Part shown: piece by piece, positions 53,044-63,958 of the stretch
Numbering within the stretch: position 1 is the first letter of the stretch
Layout of the letters: each line of letters starts with the position of its first letter
Source of the DNA: Sorangium cellulosum
Lineage (GTDB): Bacteria; Myxococcota_A; Polyangia; Polyangiales; Polyangiaceae
Assembly (NCBI RefSeq): GCF_004135735.1
Contig: NZ_CP012670.1
Span: forward strand, 9,805,501 to 9,869,500
DNA: 64,000 nucleotides
Reading direction: 5' to 3'
Translations under genes and position numbers: made by a program
Notes under the pieces: generated by a model
What the model saw: only the letters and a program-made list of their open reading frames with translations
The model's database searches: none
What the model was told of the DNA's origin: nothing

Positions 53044-55130
53044 CGGCCGCCCCCCTGCCGCCCGCTGCTCAGGAGATCGGCGATGACGCGCTCCAGATCG
53101 TCGAGCGAGATCGGCTTCGCGATCTTCGGGTTGTCCACCCGCTCCACGAACGCGCGCGCGCTCGGCGTGAACGCGCCGCCCGACATGAAGGCCATCTTCG
53201 GCAGGAGCTGCGGGAAATGCTCGCCGATCTCGTCGTACAGGGCCATCCCGCTCATCTGCGGCATCAGGAGATCGCAGACGATAGCGTCGATCCGGCCGCC
53301 GCGCGCCCGCAGGAGCTCCAGCGCCTCGTGGCCGCTCTTCGCCACGAGCACCTCGTGCCGCTCCTCGAAGGCGCGCGCGAACGCGTTGAGGAGCATCGGC
53401 TCGTCGTCGACGAACAGGATCGTCCCGCGCGACGACGGGCGCGGGGACTCCGGCGGCGGGAGCGGCACCGGCAGATCGGCGGGATCCAGCCCGGTCAGGC
53501 GGATGGTGAACGTGGTGCCGACGCCGGCCTGGCTCGACACCGTCATCGTGCCGCGCTGCTCCTCGACGATGTTGCGCGAGACCCAGAGCCCGATGCCGGG
53601 CCGGGCGCTCTCCTCCTTCGTCGTGAAGAACGGATCGAAGATCCGCTCGACGACCTCCGGGGGCATGCCGCGGGCGTTGTCCTCCACCTCCACGTGGTGG
53701 ACGCCCGCGTCGAAGCGCGTCGTCACGCGCACCATGTTCTCGTCGCGCGGGCGGTTCGGCATCGCCTGCGCGGCGTTGATGAACAGGTTCACGAACACCT
53801 GCGAGAGCTTGCCCGGATAGCCGACGAGCGGGGGCATCTCGCCGTACCGGCGCTCGATCCGGCAGAGCTGGCTGAGCTGCGGGCCCGTCATGCGCAGCGC
53901 GAGCTCGATCACGTCGACGAGGTCCACCCGCTCGGGCTTGCGCTCGCTGCTGCTCGAGAAGAGGTTGAGGTCGGTCACGATGTCCCGCATCCGCTCGACG
54001 CCGGCGAGCGCCTCGTGGCAGGACTTGTCGATGAGATCGATGGCGCGGAGCAGCTCCTCGTAGGAGCCCGTGGCGACCGGCCGCGCCGCCGCGACGAGCT
54101 TGTGCGCGCCGCTCCGGATCTGCTCCAGGTTCGCCATCACCCAGGCCATCGGGTTGTTCAGCTCGTGCGCGACGCTCGCCGCGACCTGGCCGATGGAGGC
54201 GAGCTTCTCGCTGTGGAGGATCTGCGCCCGGCGCGCGACCTCCTCGGTGACGTCGCGCATGACCGCGAGCGACGCGTCCTCGCCGTAGAGGCGCGTGATC
54301 CGGACCGTCATCACCTTGGTCAGGCCGGCGCGCGTCTGGCAGCGGACGGTCGCCTCGCGCGGCGCCTCGGAGTGGGACGCGGACATCACGAGCGCGCGCA
54401 GCACCGGCACGTCCGCCGCGACCGCGAGCGCGGTGATCGGCCGGCCGATCCACGCCTGCCGCGAGTGCCCGAAGAGCACCTCGAACCGCACGTTCAGCCG
54501 CGTCAGGTTGCCCTCCTGGTCGATCGTCGCGAGGACGTCGGACGAGAGCTCGACGATCTCGCGGTACCGCTCCTCGGAGGCGAACAGCGAGCGCTGGGCG
54601 TACGCCTCGGCGAAGCGGTGCTCGAACTGGAGCAGGAGCGCGTCGACGGCGCGGAGCACGTCGATGGACGACACCGGGTCCACGTCGTCGTCGTGCGTCG
54701 TGTCGAGCACGCCCGCGACCGCGGTGCGGAGCTCCGACGCGGCGATGAGCGGCCCGCTGATGGAGTACCCGGTCGCGTAGCGCTGCTCGACGAGGTGCGT
54801 GATGAACTGGTCGAGCAGCTCCGCGCTGCCGTCCTCGAGGATCCGGGTGAAGGCGGCGAGCCAGGAGCGGACGTTCTCGGTCACCTCACCGACGGGCCGG
54901 TCGGTGTACCGCCCCCGCTCGGGCGGCAGCGCCAGCACGTTCTCGATCCAGTCGTCGATCAGCTCGTCCTTGTGCCGCTTGCAGAGGTCGAGCAGCCGCC
55001 GCCGCGCGAGCGCCATCGACGTCTCCCCGCGGGCGCTGTGGGGCACCGAGGACCGGCGCTCGCCGTCCCCCCCGTCGCGCGCGGGCCTCGCCTCCGGGAG
55101 CTCGCGCTTGACCTCCTCGTCCGCTGCCAT
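53040..55130 (-). CDS. Histidine kinase with RsbRD-like N-terminus, PAS and C-terminal receiver
   Basis: A 696-residue cytosolic hybrid kinase. Residues about 40-145 resemble the RsbRD N-terminal helical domain (LLDLCKRHKDELIDDWIENV). PAS about 190-310 (YREIVELSSDVLATIDQEGN); HisKA with His in ASVAHELNNPMAWVMANLE; HATPase with NLFINAAQAM, DNARGMPPEVVERIFDPFFT and GIGLWVS; receiver about 575-690 (ILFVDDEPMLLNAF, CDLLMPQMSG Asp, KPIS). The HELNNP box marks the HisKA/HPK4 class. It begins six bases after serS ends and is coupled to the lipocalin-like gene downstream, an unusual serS operon. Confidence 0.92.
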   Translation of the reverse strand: MAADEEVKRELPEARPARDGGDGERRSSVPHSARGETSMALARRRLLDLCKRHKDELIDDWIENVLALPPERGRYTDRPVGEVTENVRSWLAAFTRILEDGSAELLDQFITHLVEQRYATGYSISGPLIAASELRTAVAGVLDTTHDDDVDPVSSIDVLRAVDALLLQFEHRFAEAYAQRSLFASEERYREIVELSSDVLATIDQEGNLTRLNVRFEVLFGHSRQAWIGRPITALAVAADVPVLRALVMSASHSEAPREATVRCQTRAGLTKVMTVRITRLYGEDASLAVMRDVTEEVARRAQILHSEKLASIGQVAASVAHELNNPMAWVMANLEQIRSGAHKLVAAARPVATGSYEELLRAIDLIDKSCHEALAGVERMRDIVTDLNLFSSSSERKPERVDLVDVIELALRMTGPQLSQLCRIERRYGEMPPLVGYPGKLSQVFVNLFINAAQAMPNRPRDENMVRVTTRFDAGVHHVEVEDNARGMPPEVVERIFDPFFTTKEESARPGIGLWVSRNIVEEQRGTMTVSSQAGVGTTFTIRLTGLDPADLPVPLPPPESPRPSSRGTILFVDDEPMLLNAFARAFEERHEVLVAKSGHEALELLRARGGRIDAIVCDLLMPQMSGMALYDEIGEHFPQLLPKMAFMSGGAFTPSARAFVERVDNPKIAKPISLDDLERVIADLLSSGRQGGGR

Positions 55131-55136
55131 CGCCGG

Positions 55137-56438
55137 TCACCTGCCGCGGAGGACCTCGCAGCCCATGAACGCCCGGAGCGGCTCGGGCACGACCACCGTC
55201 CCGTCCGCCTGCTGGTACTGCTCGAGGATCGCGATGACCGTCCGCCCCACCGCGAGCGCCGACCCGTTCATCGTGTGGACCAGCCGCGGCTTCGCCTTCG
55301 GCTCCGGCCGGTAGCGGATCTGGGCGCGGCGCGCCTGGAAATCGCCGAAGTTCGAGCAGCTCGAGATCTCCCGGTAGACGCCCTGGCCGGGCAGCCACAC
55401 CTCGAGGTCGTAGGTCTTCTGCGCGCCGAAGCCGAGATCGCCCGTGCAGAGCGCGGACACGCGGTAGTGCAGGCCGAGCCGCTTCAGGACCTCCTCGGCG
55501 TGCGCGGTGAGCAGCTCGTGCTGGCGGGCCGAGTCCTCGGGCGCCGAGAAGCGCACGAGCTCGACCTTGTCGAACTGGTGCTGCCGGATGAGCCCCCGCA
55601 CGTCGCGCCCGTGGCTGCCCGCCTCGCTGCGGAAGCACGGCGTGTAGGCCGCGTAGGCGATCGGCAGCGACGCGCCGTCGAGGATCTCGTCGGCGTGCAG
55701 GTTCGTGACCGGGACCTCCGCCGTCGGGATGAGGTAGAGGTCGTAGGCCCGCTCCGGGTCGCTCTTCTGCGTCTTGAACAGGTCCTCGGCGAACTTGGGG
55801 AGCTGGCCCGTGCCGAACAGGGCCGAGTCCTTGACCAGGAACGGCGGCAGCACCTCGAGGTAGCCCTGCTCGCGGGTGTGCAGGTCGAGCATGAACGTGA
55901 TGAGCGCCCGCTCGAGCCGCGCCGCCGCGCCCATCAGCACGGTGAAGCGCGCGCCCGAGAGCTTCGCCGCGCGCTCGAAGTCGAGCAGGCCGAGCGCCGC
56001 GCCGATCTCCCAGTGGGGCCTCGGCGTGAACGAGAAGCTCGGCCTGTCGCCCCACGTCCGGAGGACCACGTTGTCCTCCTCGCCGGCGCCGTCGGGCACC
56101 GACGGGTCCGGCAGGTTGGGCACGCTCGAAAGCATCTCGGTCAGCCGGCGCTCGAGGTCCGACACGCGCTGCTCGGCCTCCTTGATCCTGGCGGACAGGG
56201 CCTTGAGCTCGTCGCGCTTCTGCGCGAACTCCGGCGATTTCTTGTCGAGGCGCGCCATCGCCTCGTTCGCCGCGTTGCGCTCCGCCTGCCACCGCTCGAG
56301 CTCCTGGATCCTCGACCGGCGCTCGCTGGCCGTGGAGGCGAAATCGTCTCCCAGGGTGGCGGCGGCGGCGGGCGAGCGACGAGCGAGCGCCGCGCGCACC
56401 TCATCGAGGTGGTCTGCGACGTGGCGGGGTTCGAGCAT
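55137..56438 (-). CDS. serS: Serine-tRNA ligase
   Basis: Class II aminoacyl-tRNA synthetase charging tRNA-Ser (and tRNA-Sec), 433 residues, usual length. The N-terminal antiparallel coiled coil (about residues 30-110) binds the long variable arm. Motif 2 is TPCFRSEAGSHGRDVRGLIR with FDKVEL; YREISSCSNFGDFQARR is the serine site; motif 3 is NGSALAVGRTVIAILE. The start MLEPRHVADHLDEV fits the family. It is the first gene of a minus-strand set with the kinase and lipocalin-like genes. Confidence 0.96.
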   Translation of the reverse strand: MLEPRHVADHLDEVRAALARRSPAAAATLGDDFASTASERRSRIQELERWQAERNAANEAMARLDKKSPEFAQKRDELKALSARIKEAEQRVSDLERRLTEMLSSVPNLPDPSVPDGAGEEDNVVLRTWGDRPSFSFTPRPHWEIGAALGLLDFERAAKLSGARFTVLMGAAARLERALITFMLDLHTREQGYLEVLPPFLVKDSALFGTGQLPKFAEDLFKTQKSDPERAYDLYLIPTAEVPVTNLHADEILDGASLPIAYAAYTPCFRSEAGSHGRDVRGLIRQHQFDKVELVRFSAPEDSARQHELLTAHAEEVLKRLGLHYRVSALCTGDLGFGAQKTYDLEVWLPGQGVYREISSCSNFGDFQARRAQIRYRPEPKAKPRLVHTMNGSALAVGRTVIAILEQYQQADGTVVVPEPLRAFMGCEVLRGR

Positions 56439-56530
56439 GCCCACGGTGTAGCCGAAGCCCGCACGCGCGTCAGCAGTCGCGACGCGCTGCTCCGCATTGT
56501 CCGAGGGGGTGTCGGTGAGGGGCGGCGGGG

Positions 56531-56565
56531 CCGCTCCCCCGCCCGGCGCGGCGGGCGGGGAGCGG
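56531..56565 (-). terminator. Strong hairpin downstream of aconitase
   Basis: CCGCTCCCCCGCCCG (56531-56545) pairs with CGGGCGGGGAGCGG (56552-56565) with one bulge and a six-base loop, 17 bases beyond the acnA stop. No T-tract; it probably separates acnA from serS transcription. Confidence 0.55.
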
Positions 56566-56581
56566 CGAGGCGCCGAGCGCG

Positions 56582-59335
<2,754 letters not shown>

Positions 59336-59383
59336 GCGGCCTCCTCCTACGTCGGAGCGCCCTTGTAGGCGCGTCGAAGGCGC

Positions 59384-59390
59384 TAATCTA
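59384..59390. promoter_or_regulatory. Interleaved divergent -10 elements
   Basis: TAATCT (59384-59389, + strand) ends six bases before the SRAP ATG. TAGATT (59390-59385, - strand) occupies almost the same bases and would serve acnA with a leader of about 40 bases including its GGAGGAGG site. The two promoters cannot both be occupied, implying mutual exclusion. -35 elements are weak. Confidence 0.45.
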
Positions 59391-59395
59391 GTGTT

Positions 59396-60379
59396 ATGTG
59401 CGCGCGCTTTACCCTCGCCGTTCCGGATCTCGCGGCCCTGATCAGGATGCTGGAGGGGGCCTTCGGCGCCTCCGCCGGGCCCGCCGCGGCGATCGATGTC
59501 GACCCGAGGGCCGCTGCGTTCTACCGGCCGCGTTACAACATTGCGCCCTCGAGCGTCCACCCCGTGCTGCGCGCGCGGGACGGCCGGCGCGAGCTCGTGC
59601 CCGCGACATGGGGCTTCACGGCGCGCTTCGCCAGGGGTGGCGCGGGGCCTTCGCTCCTCGCCAACGCGCGGGCCGAGAGCGCGCGGACGAAGCCGACGTT
59701 CCGCGACGCGTTCGCGGCGCGGCGCTGCGTGATCCCGGCGGACGGCTTCTACGAGTGGACCGGCCCCAAGGGCGCGCGGCGGCCGACCTGGTTCCACCCG
59801 GCGGGGGGCGGGCTGCTCCGGCTGGCGGGGCTGTACCAGCCGGCGAAGGATCCCGACGCGGGGGACACCGGCGTTCGCTTCACGATCCTCACCACGGACG
59901 CGAGCGCCGACGTCGCGGAGGTCCACGACCGCATGCCGGTCCTGCTCGCGCCGGGGGACGTCGACCTCTGGCTCGGCGCCATCGGCGGCGTGGACCCGGC
60001 GCAGGTCGAGGCGCTGCTCCGCCCGGCGCCCCGCGGCACCCTCGCGGCGCGCGCCGTCTCGCCGCGGGTGAATTCGGTCGCCCACGACGGTCCTGACCTG
60101 CTGCGCGAGGCCGCCGCAGGCTCCCCCGCCCCGGAGGCCGCCGCGGGCTCCGCCCCGGAGGCCGCCGCGGGCTCCGCCCCGGAGGCCGCCGCGGGCTCCG
60201 CCCCGGAGGCCGCCGCGGGCTTCCCCGCCCCGGGGGCCGCCTCGTCGAGGGGCGCCGCGCCGAGCGCCTCCGCGCCAGGCAAGGCGGCTGCCCCGAGGGC
60301 CGGCGGAACGCTCCCGCTCTTCGACCTCGATGGCGGCGCGGGGCCCGCCGTCCCCTCCGGACGGACCCCGCGCCGCTGA
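59396..60379 (+). CDS. SRAP-domain protein (HMCES/YedK family)
   Basis: Protects abasic sites in single-stranded DNA by forming a DNA-protein thiazolidine crosslink, 327 residues. Cys2 directly after Met, Asn90 (LLANARAES), Glu120 (GFYEW) and His177 (EVHDRM) match the catalytic set, with the same 30-residue Asn-Glu gap as YedK. After the domain comes a tail of EAAAGSAP repeats (about residues 238-278) and a short GTLPLFDLDG segment. LPLF resembles a bacterial sliding-clamp binding motif, analogous to the PIP box at the end of HMCES. TAATCT lies six bases before the ATG, suggesting a leaderless message. YedK itself has about 222 residues. Confidence 0.93.
   Translation: MCARFTLAVPDLAALIRMLEGAFGASAGPAAAIDVDPRAAAFYRPRYNIAPSSVHPVLRARDGRRELVPATWGFTARFARGGAGPSLLANARAESARTKPTFRDAFAARRCVIPADGFYEWTGPKGARRPTWFHPAGGGLLRLAGLYQPAKDPDAGDTGVRFTILTTDASADVAEVHDRMPVLLAPGDVDLWLGAIGGVDPAQVEALLRPAPRGTLAARAVSPRVNSVAHDGPDLLREAAAGSPAPEAAAGSAPEAAAGSAPEAAAGSAPEAAAGFPAPGAASSRGAAPSASAPGKAAAPRAGGTLPLFDLDGGAGPAVPSGRTPRR
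60107..60232 (+). repeat. 24-bp in-frame tandem repeats in the SRAP tail
   Basis: GAGGCCGCCGCGGGCTCCGC plus four bases (EAAAGSAP) occurs three times unchanged (60134, 60158, 60182), with variant 27-base copies on both sides. A flexible, probably length-variable linker. Confidence 0.9.
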
Positions 60380-60390
60380 TCGTCGGCGCG

Positions 60391-61242
60391 TCAGCGCGCG
60401 GAGGCGCTGCTCGTGCGACCGCCCTTGCGGCCGGTGCGGCCCGTCTTCGCCGGCCGGGTCGTCTTGCGCGCGGGCGCGGCCCGCCCGGGCGCGGCCCGCC
60501 CGGACGTGGCGCGCCCGGACGTGGCGCGCCCGGTCTTCGACGGCGCTGTCTCGGCCGCCTTCTTCCGCCCGGTGGCGGCGCCGCGGCGGCCCTTCTGGGC
60601 GCCCCGCGCCGGCTGGGCGCCCCGCGCCGGCTGGGCGCCCCGCGCCGGCTGGGCGCCCCGCGCCGCTTCACCGCGCTGCGTCGACGCGCGCTTCGCGGGC
60701 GGACGCTTGGCCGCCGCCTTGCGGGGAGCCGCCTTCGCCGCGCGCGGGCGACGGCCGGGGATGGCAGGCATGCTCTTCGCGACCGACTGGATCAGGAGGT
60801 CCTCGACGTCGCCCGCGCGCACCTCGTCGAAGCGCGACGAGAGGCGGGCGCCGAGCTCCTCGAGGCGCTCGTCGCCCATGGCGCTCTGGAGCTGGGGGAA
60901 GAGCTCCCGCTCCTCCTCCTGGATGTGGTGGCGCACGAGCTCCTTGAGCACGCCCAGCCTGGCGTGAAAGGTTTCGTCACCCGGCTCGGCGCTGAGCAAT
61001 TTCTGCAACATGATGTGGACGAGGGCGTGCTCCTCGTACGAGGCCGGGATCAGGCGGGAGGCGCCGATCGCCTCCTGGCTCGCGGGGTAGAGGATTTCCT
61101 CCTCGATGGCCGTGTGGCCGACGAGGGTCGTCACAAGCTCGTCGCGGAGCGCGCCGATCTCGTTGGTGCCGGCGAGCGAGATGCGCTCGAAGAGCTCGTC
61201 GACTTCCTGGTGCTGCTCCTTCAATAGGTCGGTCGCCTTCAT
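60391..61242 (-). CDS. Hemerythrin-like protein with histone-like basic tail
   Basis: A 283-residue two-part protein. Residues 1-150 form an HHE four-helix hemerythrin-like domain (LLKEQHQEVDELFERI, VGHTAIEEEILYP, EHALVHIMLQKL, LVRHHIQEEERELFPQL) with the His/Glu ligands of a di-iron site. Residues about 160-283 are Lys/Arg/Ala-rich with ARGAQP and TSGRA repeats, like histone H1 or bacterial AlgP/Hc1-type tails. Di-iron sensing or O2/NO binding coupled to DNA binding is inferred. It is convergent with the SRAP gene, 11 bases apart. Start MKATDLLKEQHQ is canonical for HHE proteins. Confidence 0.88.
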   Translation of the reverse strand: MKATDLLKEQHQEVDELFERISLAGTNEIGALRDELVTTLVGHTAIEEEILYPASQEAIGASRLIPASYEEHALVHIMLQKLLSAEPGDETFHARLGVLKELVRHHIQEEERELFPQLQSAMGDERLEELGARLSSRFDEVRAGDVEDLLIQSVAKSMPAIPGRRPRAAKAAPRKAAAKRPPAKRASTQRGEAARGAQPARGAQPARGAQPARGAQKGRRGAATGRKKAAETAPSKTGRATSGRATSGRAAPGRAAPARKTTRPAKTGRTGRKGGRTSSASAR

Positions 61243-61654
61243 GCGGGGACTCCTCTCACGGAAAGATGAAGCGCCGTCGAGGCGCTTTGCCCTGTGCGGA
61301 CTGCGGCGTTTGCGCGAAGCATGCCAGGCGCGCCGCGCGCGCGGAGCGAGCGCATCACGCGCACGCGCGGGCGCGAGGCATCACGCGCCCGCGCGGGCGC
61401 GGGCGTACGTCGCGCGGCGCGCGCGGGACCCCGCGCCTCTTCCGGGCGCGCGGCGAGGCATCGTGCCTCGCCGCGAGGCGCGATGCCTATGCCGGAGCCC
61501 ACGCCGCGTCGCCCTGCGCGATGTCGCGGACGCCCTCGCCCGCGTCCGGATCGAGGGCGCCGCCGGGCGCCTTCAGCGGGCCGTTACCGCGCGCGGCGCG
61601 CGCGCGGCCGGTCGTCGCGCGGGCGGCCGTCGCGTGGCGCGCGCGGCGCGGCCG
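61243..61654. other. Hairpin-rich, alternating-CG intergenic region
   Basis: About 410 bases with no gene. CGCGGCGAGGCA-TCG-TGCCTCGCCGCG (61449-61475) is a perfect 12-base-pair hairpin. GAGGCATCACGCGCCCGCGC words recur near 61370-61400. Long purine-pyrimidine alternations of CG (around 61405-61430 and 61590-61640) could adopt Z-DNA. It probably ends sulfatase transcription and carries the hemerythrin promoter. Confidence 0.5.
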
Positions 61655-63958
61655 TCAGTGCGCGCCCCAGACGTTGAGCACGGCCGCCGTCTCCGTGTCG
61701 ATCGTGGCCGGCTCCCGCTGCTCGGAGGGCGCGCGCACGGACAGGTCGAGCGCCACCGTGCGCCGGAAGAGCGCCATGGCGGCGAGCGGCATCACGTCGC
61801 GGCGGTTGAAGGCGCAGGTCGGATCCACGTCGAGGTCGCAGAGAAAGGGGGGGACGCCGAGTCGCCCCGAAAGCACGAGGTTGCCCCAGCGCGTTGAGTA
61901 ACGATCGCCGAGGGCGGCGACCTGGGGGTCGCGCTCGACGCCCTCGAGCCCCGAGGCGACCGCCGCCAGATCCTTCCCGAGCGGTTTGCGGGCGAACGAG
62001 AGCCCGAGGGCGGCGACCGCGGTGCGCGCGACGTCGATGATCTCCGTCGGGGCCGCGACGCGCTGGCCGGCGTACAGGTCGCCGGGAAAGTGGACATAAA
62101 GCGGCAGCGCGAGGAACGGCTCCTGGAGATCGAGGCCCTCGGCGTAGAGCGCGCCGTCGGAGCGCCCGCTGGACAGGTCGCCGGTGACGATGAACAGGGT
62201 CTCGTCCCACAGGCCGGCGGCCTTGAGCGTCCCGATCAGGTTGCCGATGGCACGGTCCTGGCCAGCGAGCGCGATGTTCGAGAGATCGCGGATCCGGTCC
62301 CGATCGTCGGGGCTCAGCACGCTGCGGCGCCGGTTCCGGAGCTTGGCGAGAATCTGGCCGGCGCGGCGCGGCTCGATCGGGCCGGCGTATTCGGCGGGCT
62401 TGAGGGCGTTCAGCTCCTTCGGTCGGACCTCCCAGGGCGGGTGGCCGCCGCGCGCGTGGACGAACGCGAGCAGGCGCGCCCCGGCGTCCTGGCGGACGGT
62501 CTCGCTGATCCAGGAGGTCGCGGCGTCGATCGGGGTGGTGGCGGGATCGCCGCTGGTCGGGGGGTGCTCGAGGACGCGGGACCAGCCGGGGCCGAAGCCG
62601 AAGGCGCGGAAGGTGCTCGGGACGCCGGTGAAGAAGCCGGTCCGGACGCTGCTGTCGCTCGCGATGGCGCCGAGGGTGGTCATCCGGGCGGGGAGGCGGG
62701 CGCCGGCGTCGGTGACGGTGTGGGCCGGCGGCGGCAGGCCGGTGAGCAGCGACGCGGCCACGGCGGACACGACCGTGCTCGGCGCCCGGTGGTGATCGAA
62801 CGTCGTCGCCGAGGAGGCGAGCTCGGAGAGCGTGGCGAGGTTCGGCTCGGGGCGGCCGCTCCAGGGGGGCAGGTCGGGCCGCTCGACGCCGTTCAGGGCG
62901 ACGATCACGACGGCGCGCGCGGGGGGAACGGACGGCGGGGGCTCCGGCGCTCCGGCGAGGACGGGGTCGCCGAACAGGACGAGGCCGCCCCGCGCCGCGG
63001 TCTCCGCGCGCAGCTCGAGGGTGATGAGGGAGCCCGCGAACTGCGCGAGCGGCAGATCGAGGTCGGTCCAGGTCGCCTTGTCGCCGCCCTCGACGTGGGC
63101 GCGATGGAGGACGAGGGGCTCGTGGCCGTCGCGCAGGACGCGGATCTCGGCGTCGCCCTCGGTCGCTCCCATGACGCCGACGGAGGTGCGGAGGCGGGTC
63201 ACCCTGGACGGGCGGAAGGCGCAGCGAACGGCGCCCGGGGCGCGGAGCGCGATGGATCGGTGCGGGACGCCCGAGAGCGCGGCGGCGGGCGCGACGACAT
63301 CGCGCAGGGTCGGGGGTCCGTAGGTGGACGGATCGTCGTCGGGGATGCCCACGCGGATCCAGTCCACGTCGGCGAACGACTCGCCCGCGCGGAGGCGCCC
63401 CGAGAAGCGGATCGTGAGGGTGTGCAGGCCGGGATCAGCGGGCAGGGTGGTGGTCGGCGTCGACGGGATGCGGATCTGGTCGCGCTGGAAGCGGAGCGTG
63501 CCGAGGGGCTGATCGTCCAGGGACACGGTGGCGTACCGGGAGGCGAGCCCGACCGCGCGGGCGGACACGAAGATCGGGCTGGCGGACGGCAGGACGAACG
63601 TGAGCTTGATCCGTCGCTCGGAGATGCGGGCCCAGGTGGCCCCGTTGTGCTCGACCGGCTGGATCCCGGCGGGCACGAACCCCTGCCAGGCGAACCGGCC
63701 CACGAAGGCGCCCGCGCCGGTGTCGAACAGGAGCCCGCGGTGCTCGAGGTCGCAGCCGGGCAGCTCGTCGACGAGGTGGACGACCTCGCGCGCCGGGGGC
63801 GGCGCCTCGGCGGCGGCGCTGGCGGACGGCGCGGCGGCGCCTGCCGGGACATCGCGGCCCGTCTCGCAGCCGGTGCAGCCGGAGAGGAGCGCGGCCGCGG
63901 CCGCGAGGAGCGCGGGCGCGGGCGAGGGGCGGGGGGTGAGGGTCACGCGGGCGCGCAC
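61655..63958 (-). CDS. Sulfatase-like (alkaline-phosphatase superfamily) lipoprotein
   Basis: A 767-residue exported lipoprotein (signal APALLAAAAALLSGC). Residues about 50-340 are beta-rich carbohydrate-binding-like segments. From about residue 345 there is a sulfatase-type fold: VVIVALNGVERPDL, LATLSELASSATTFDHHRAP, STVVSAVAASLLTGLPPPAH, LFIVTGDLSSGR. The CxPxR/SxPxR formylglycine motif is not present: the equivalent place reads APSTVVS, and metal-binding Asp-Asn pairs are incomplete. It is therefore probably catalytically altered. GTG start 42 bases from the window edge; a longer 5' part cannot be excluded. Similar lipoproteins are numerous in myxobacteria. Confidence 0.78.
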   Translation of the reverse strand: MRARVTLTPRPSPAPALLAAAAALLSGCTGCETGRDVPAGAAAPSASAAAEAPPPAREVVHLVDELPGCDLEHRGLLFDTGAGAFVGRFAWQGFVPAGIQPVEHNGATWARISERRIKLTFVLPSASPIFVSARAVGLASRYATVSLDDQPLGTLRFQRDQIRIPSTPTTTLPADPGLHTLTIRFSGRLRAGESFADVDWIRVGIPDDDPSTYGPPTLRDVVAPAAALSGVPHRSIALRAPGAVRCAFRPSRVTRLRTSVGVMGATEGDAEIRVLRDGHEPLVLHRAHVEGGDKATWTDLDLPLAQFAGSLITLELRAETAARGGLVLFGDPVLAGAPEPPPSVPPARAVVIVALNGVERPDLPPWSGRPEPNLATLSELASSATTFDHHRAPSTVVSAVAASLLTGLPPPAHTVTDAGARLPARMTTLGAIASDSSVRTGFFTGVPSTFRAFGFGPGWSRVLEHPPTSGDPATTPIDAATSWISETVRQDAGARLLAFVHARGGHPPWEVRPKELNALKPAEYAGPIEPRRAGQILAKLRNRRRSVLSPDDRDRIRDLSNIALAGQDRAIGNLIGTLKAAGLWDETLFIVTGDLSSGRSDGALYAEGLDLQEPFLALPLYVHFPGDLYAGQRVAAPTEIIDVARTAVAALGLSFARKPLGKDLAAVASGLEGVERDPQVAALGDRYSTRWGNLVLSGRLGVPPFLCDLDVDPTCAFNRRDVMPLAAMALFRRTVALDLSVRAPSEQREPATIDTETAAVLNVWGAH

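Noticed and set aside
61566..61654. Coding sequence in the alternating-CG stretch after the sulfatase-like gene
   Set aside because: Simple-sequence Arg/Ala/Gly translations in every frame.
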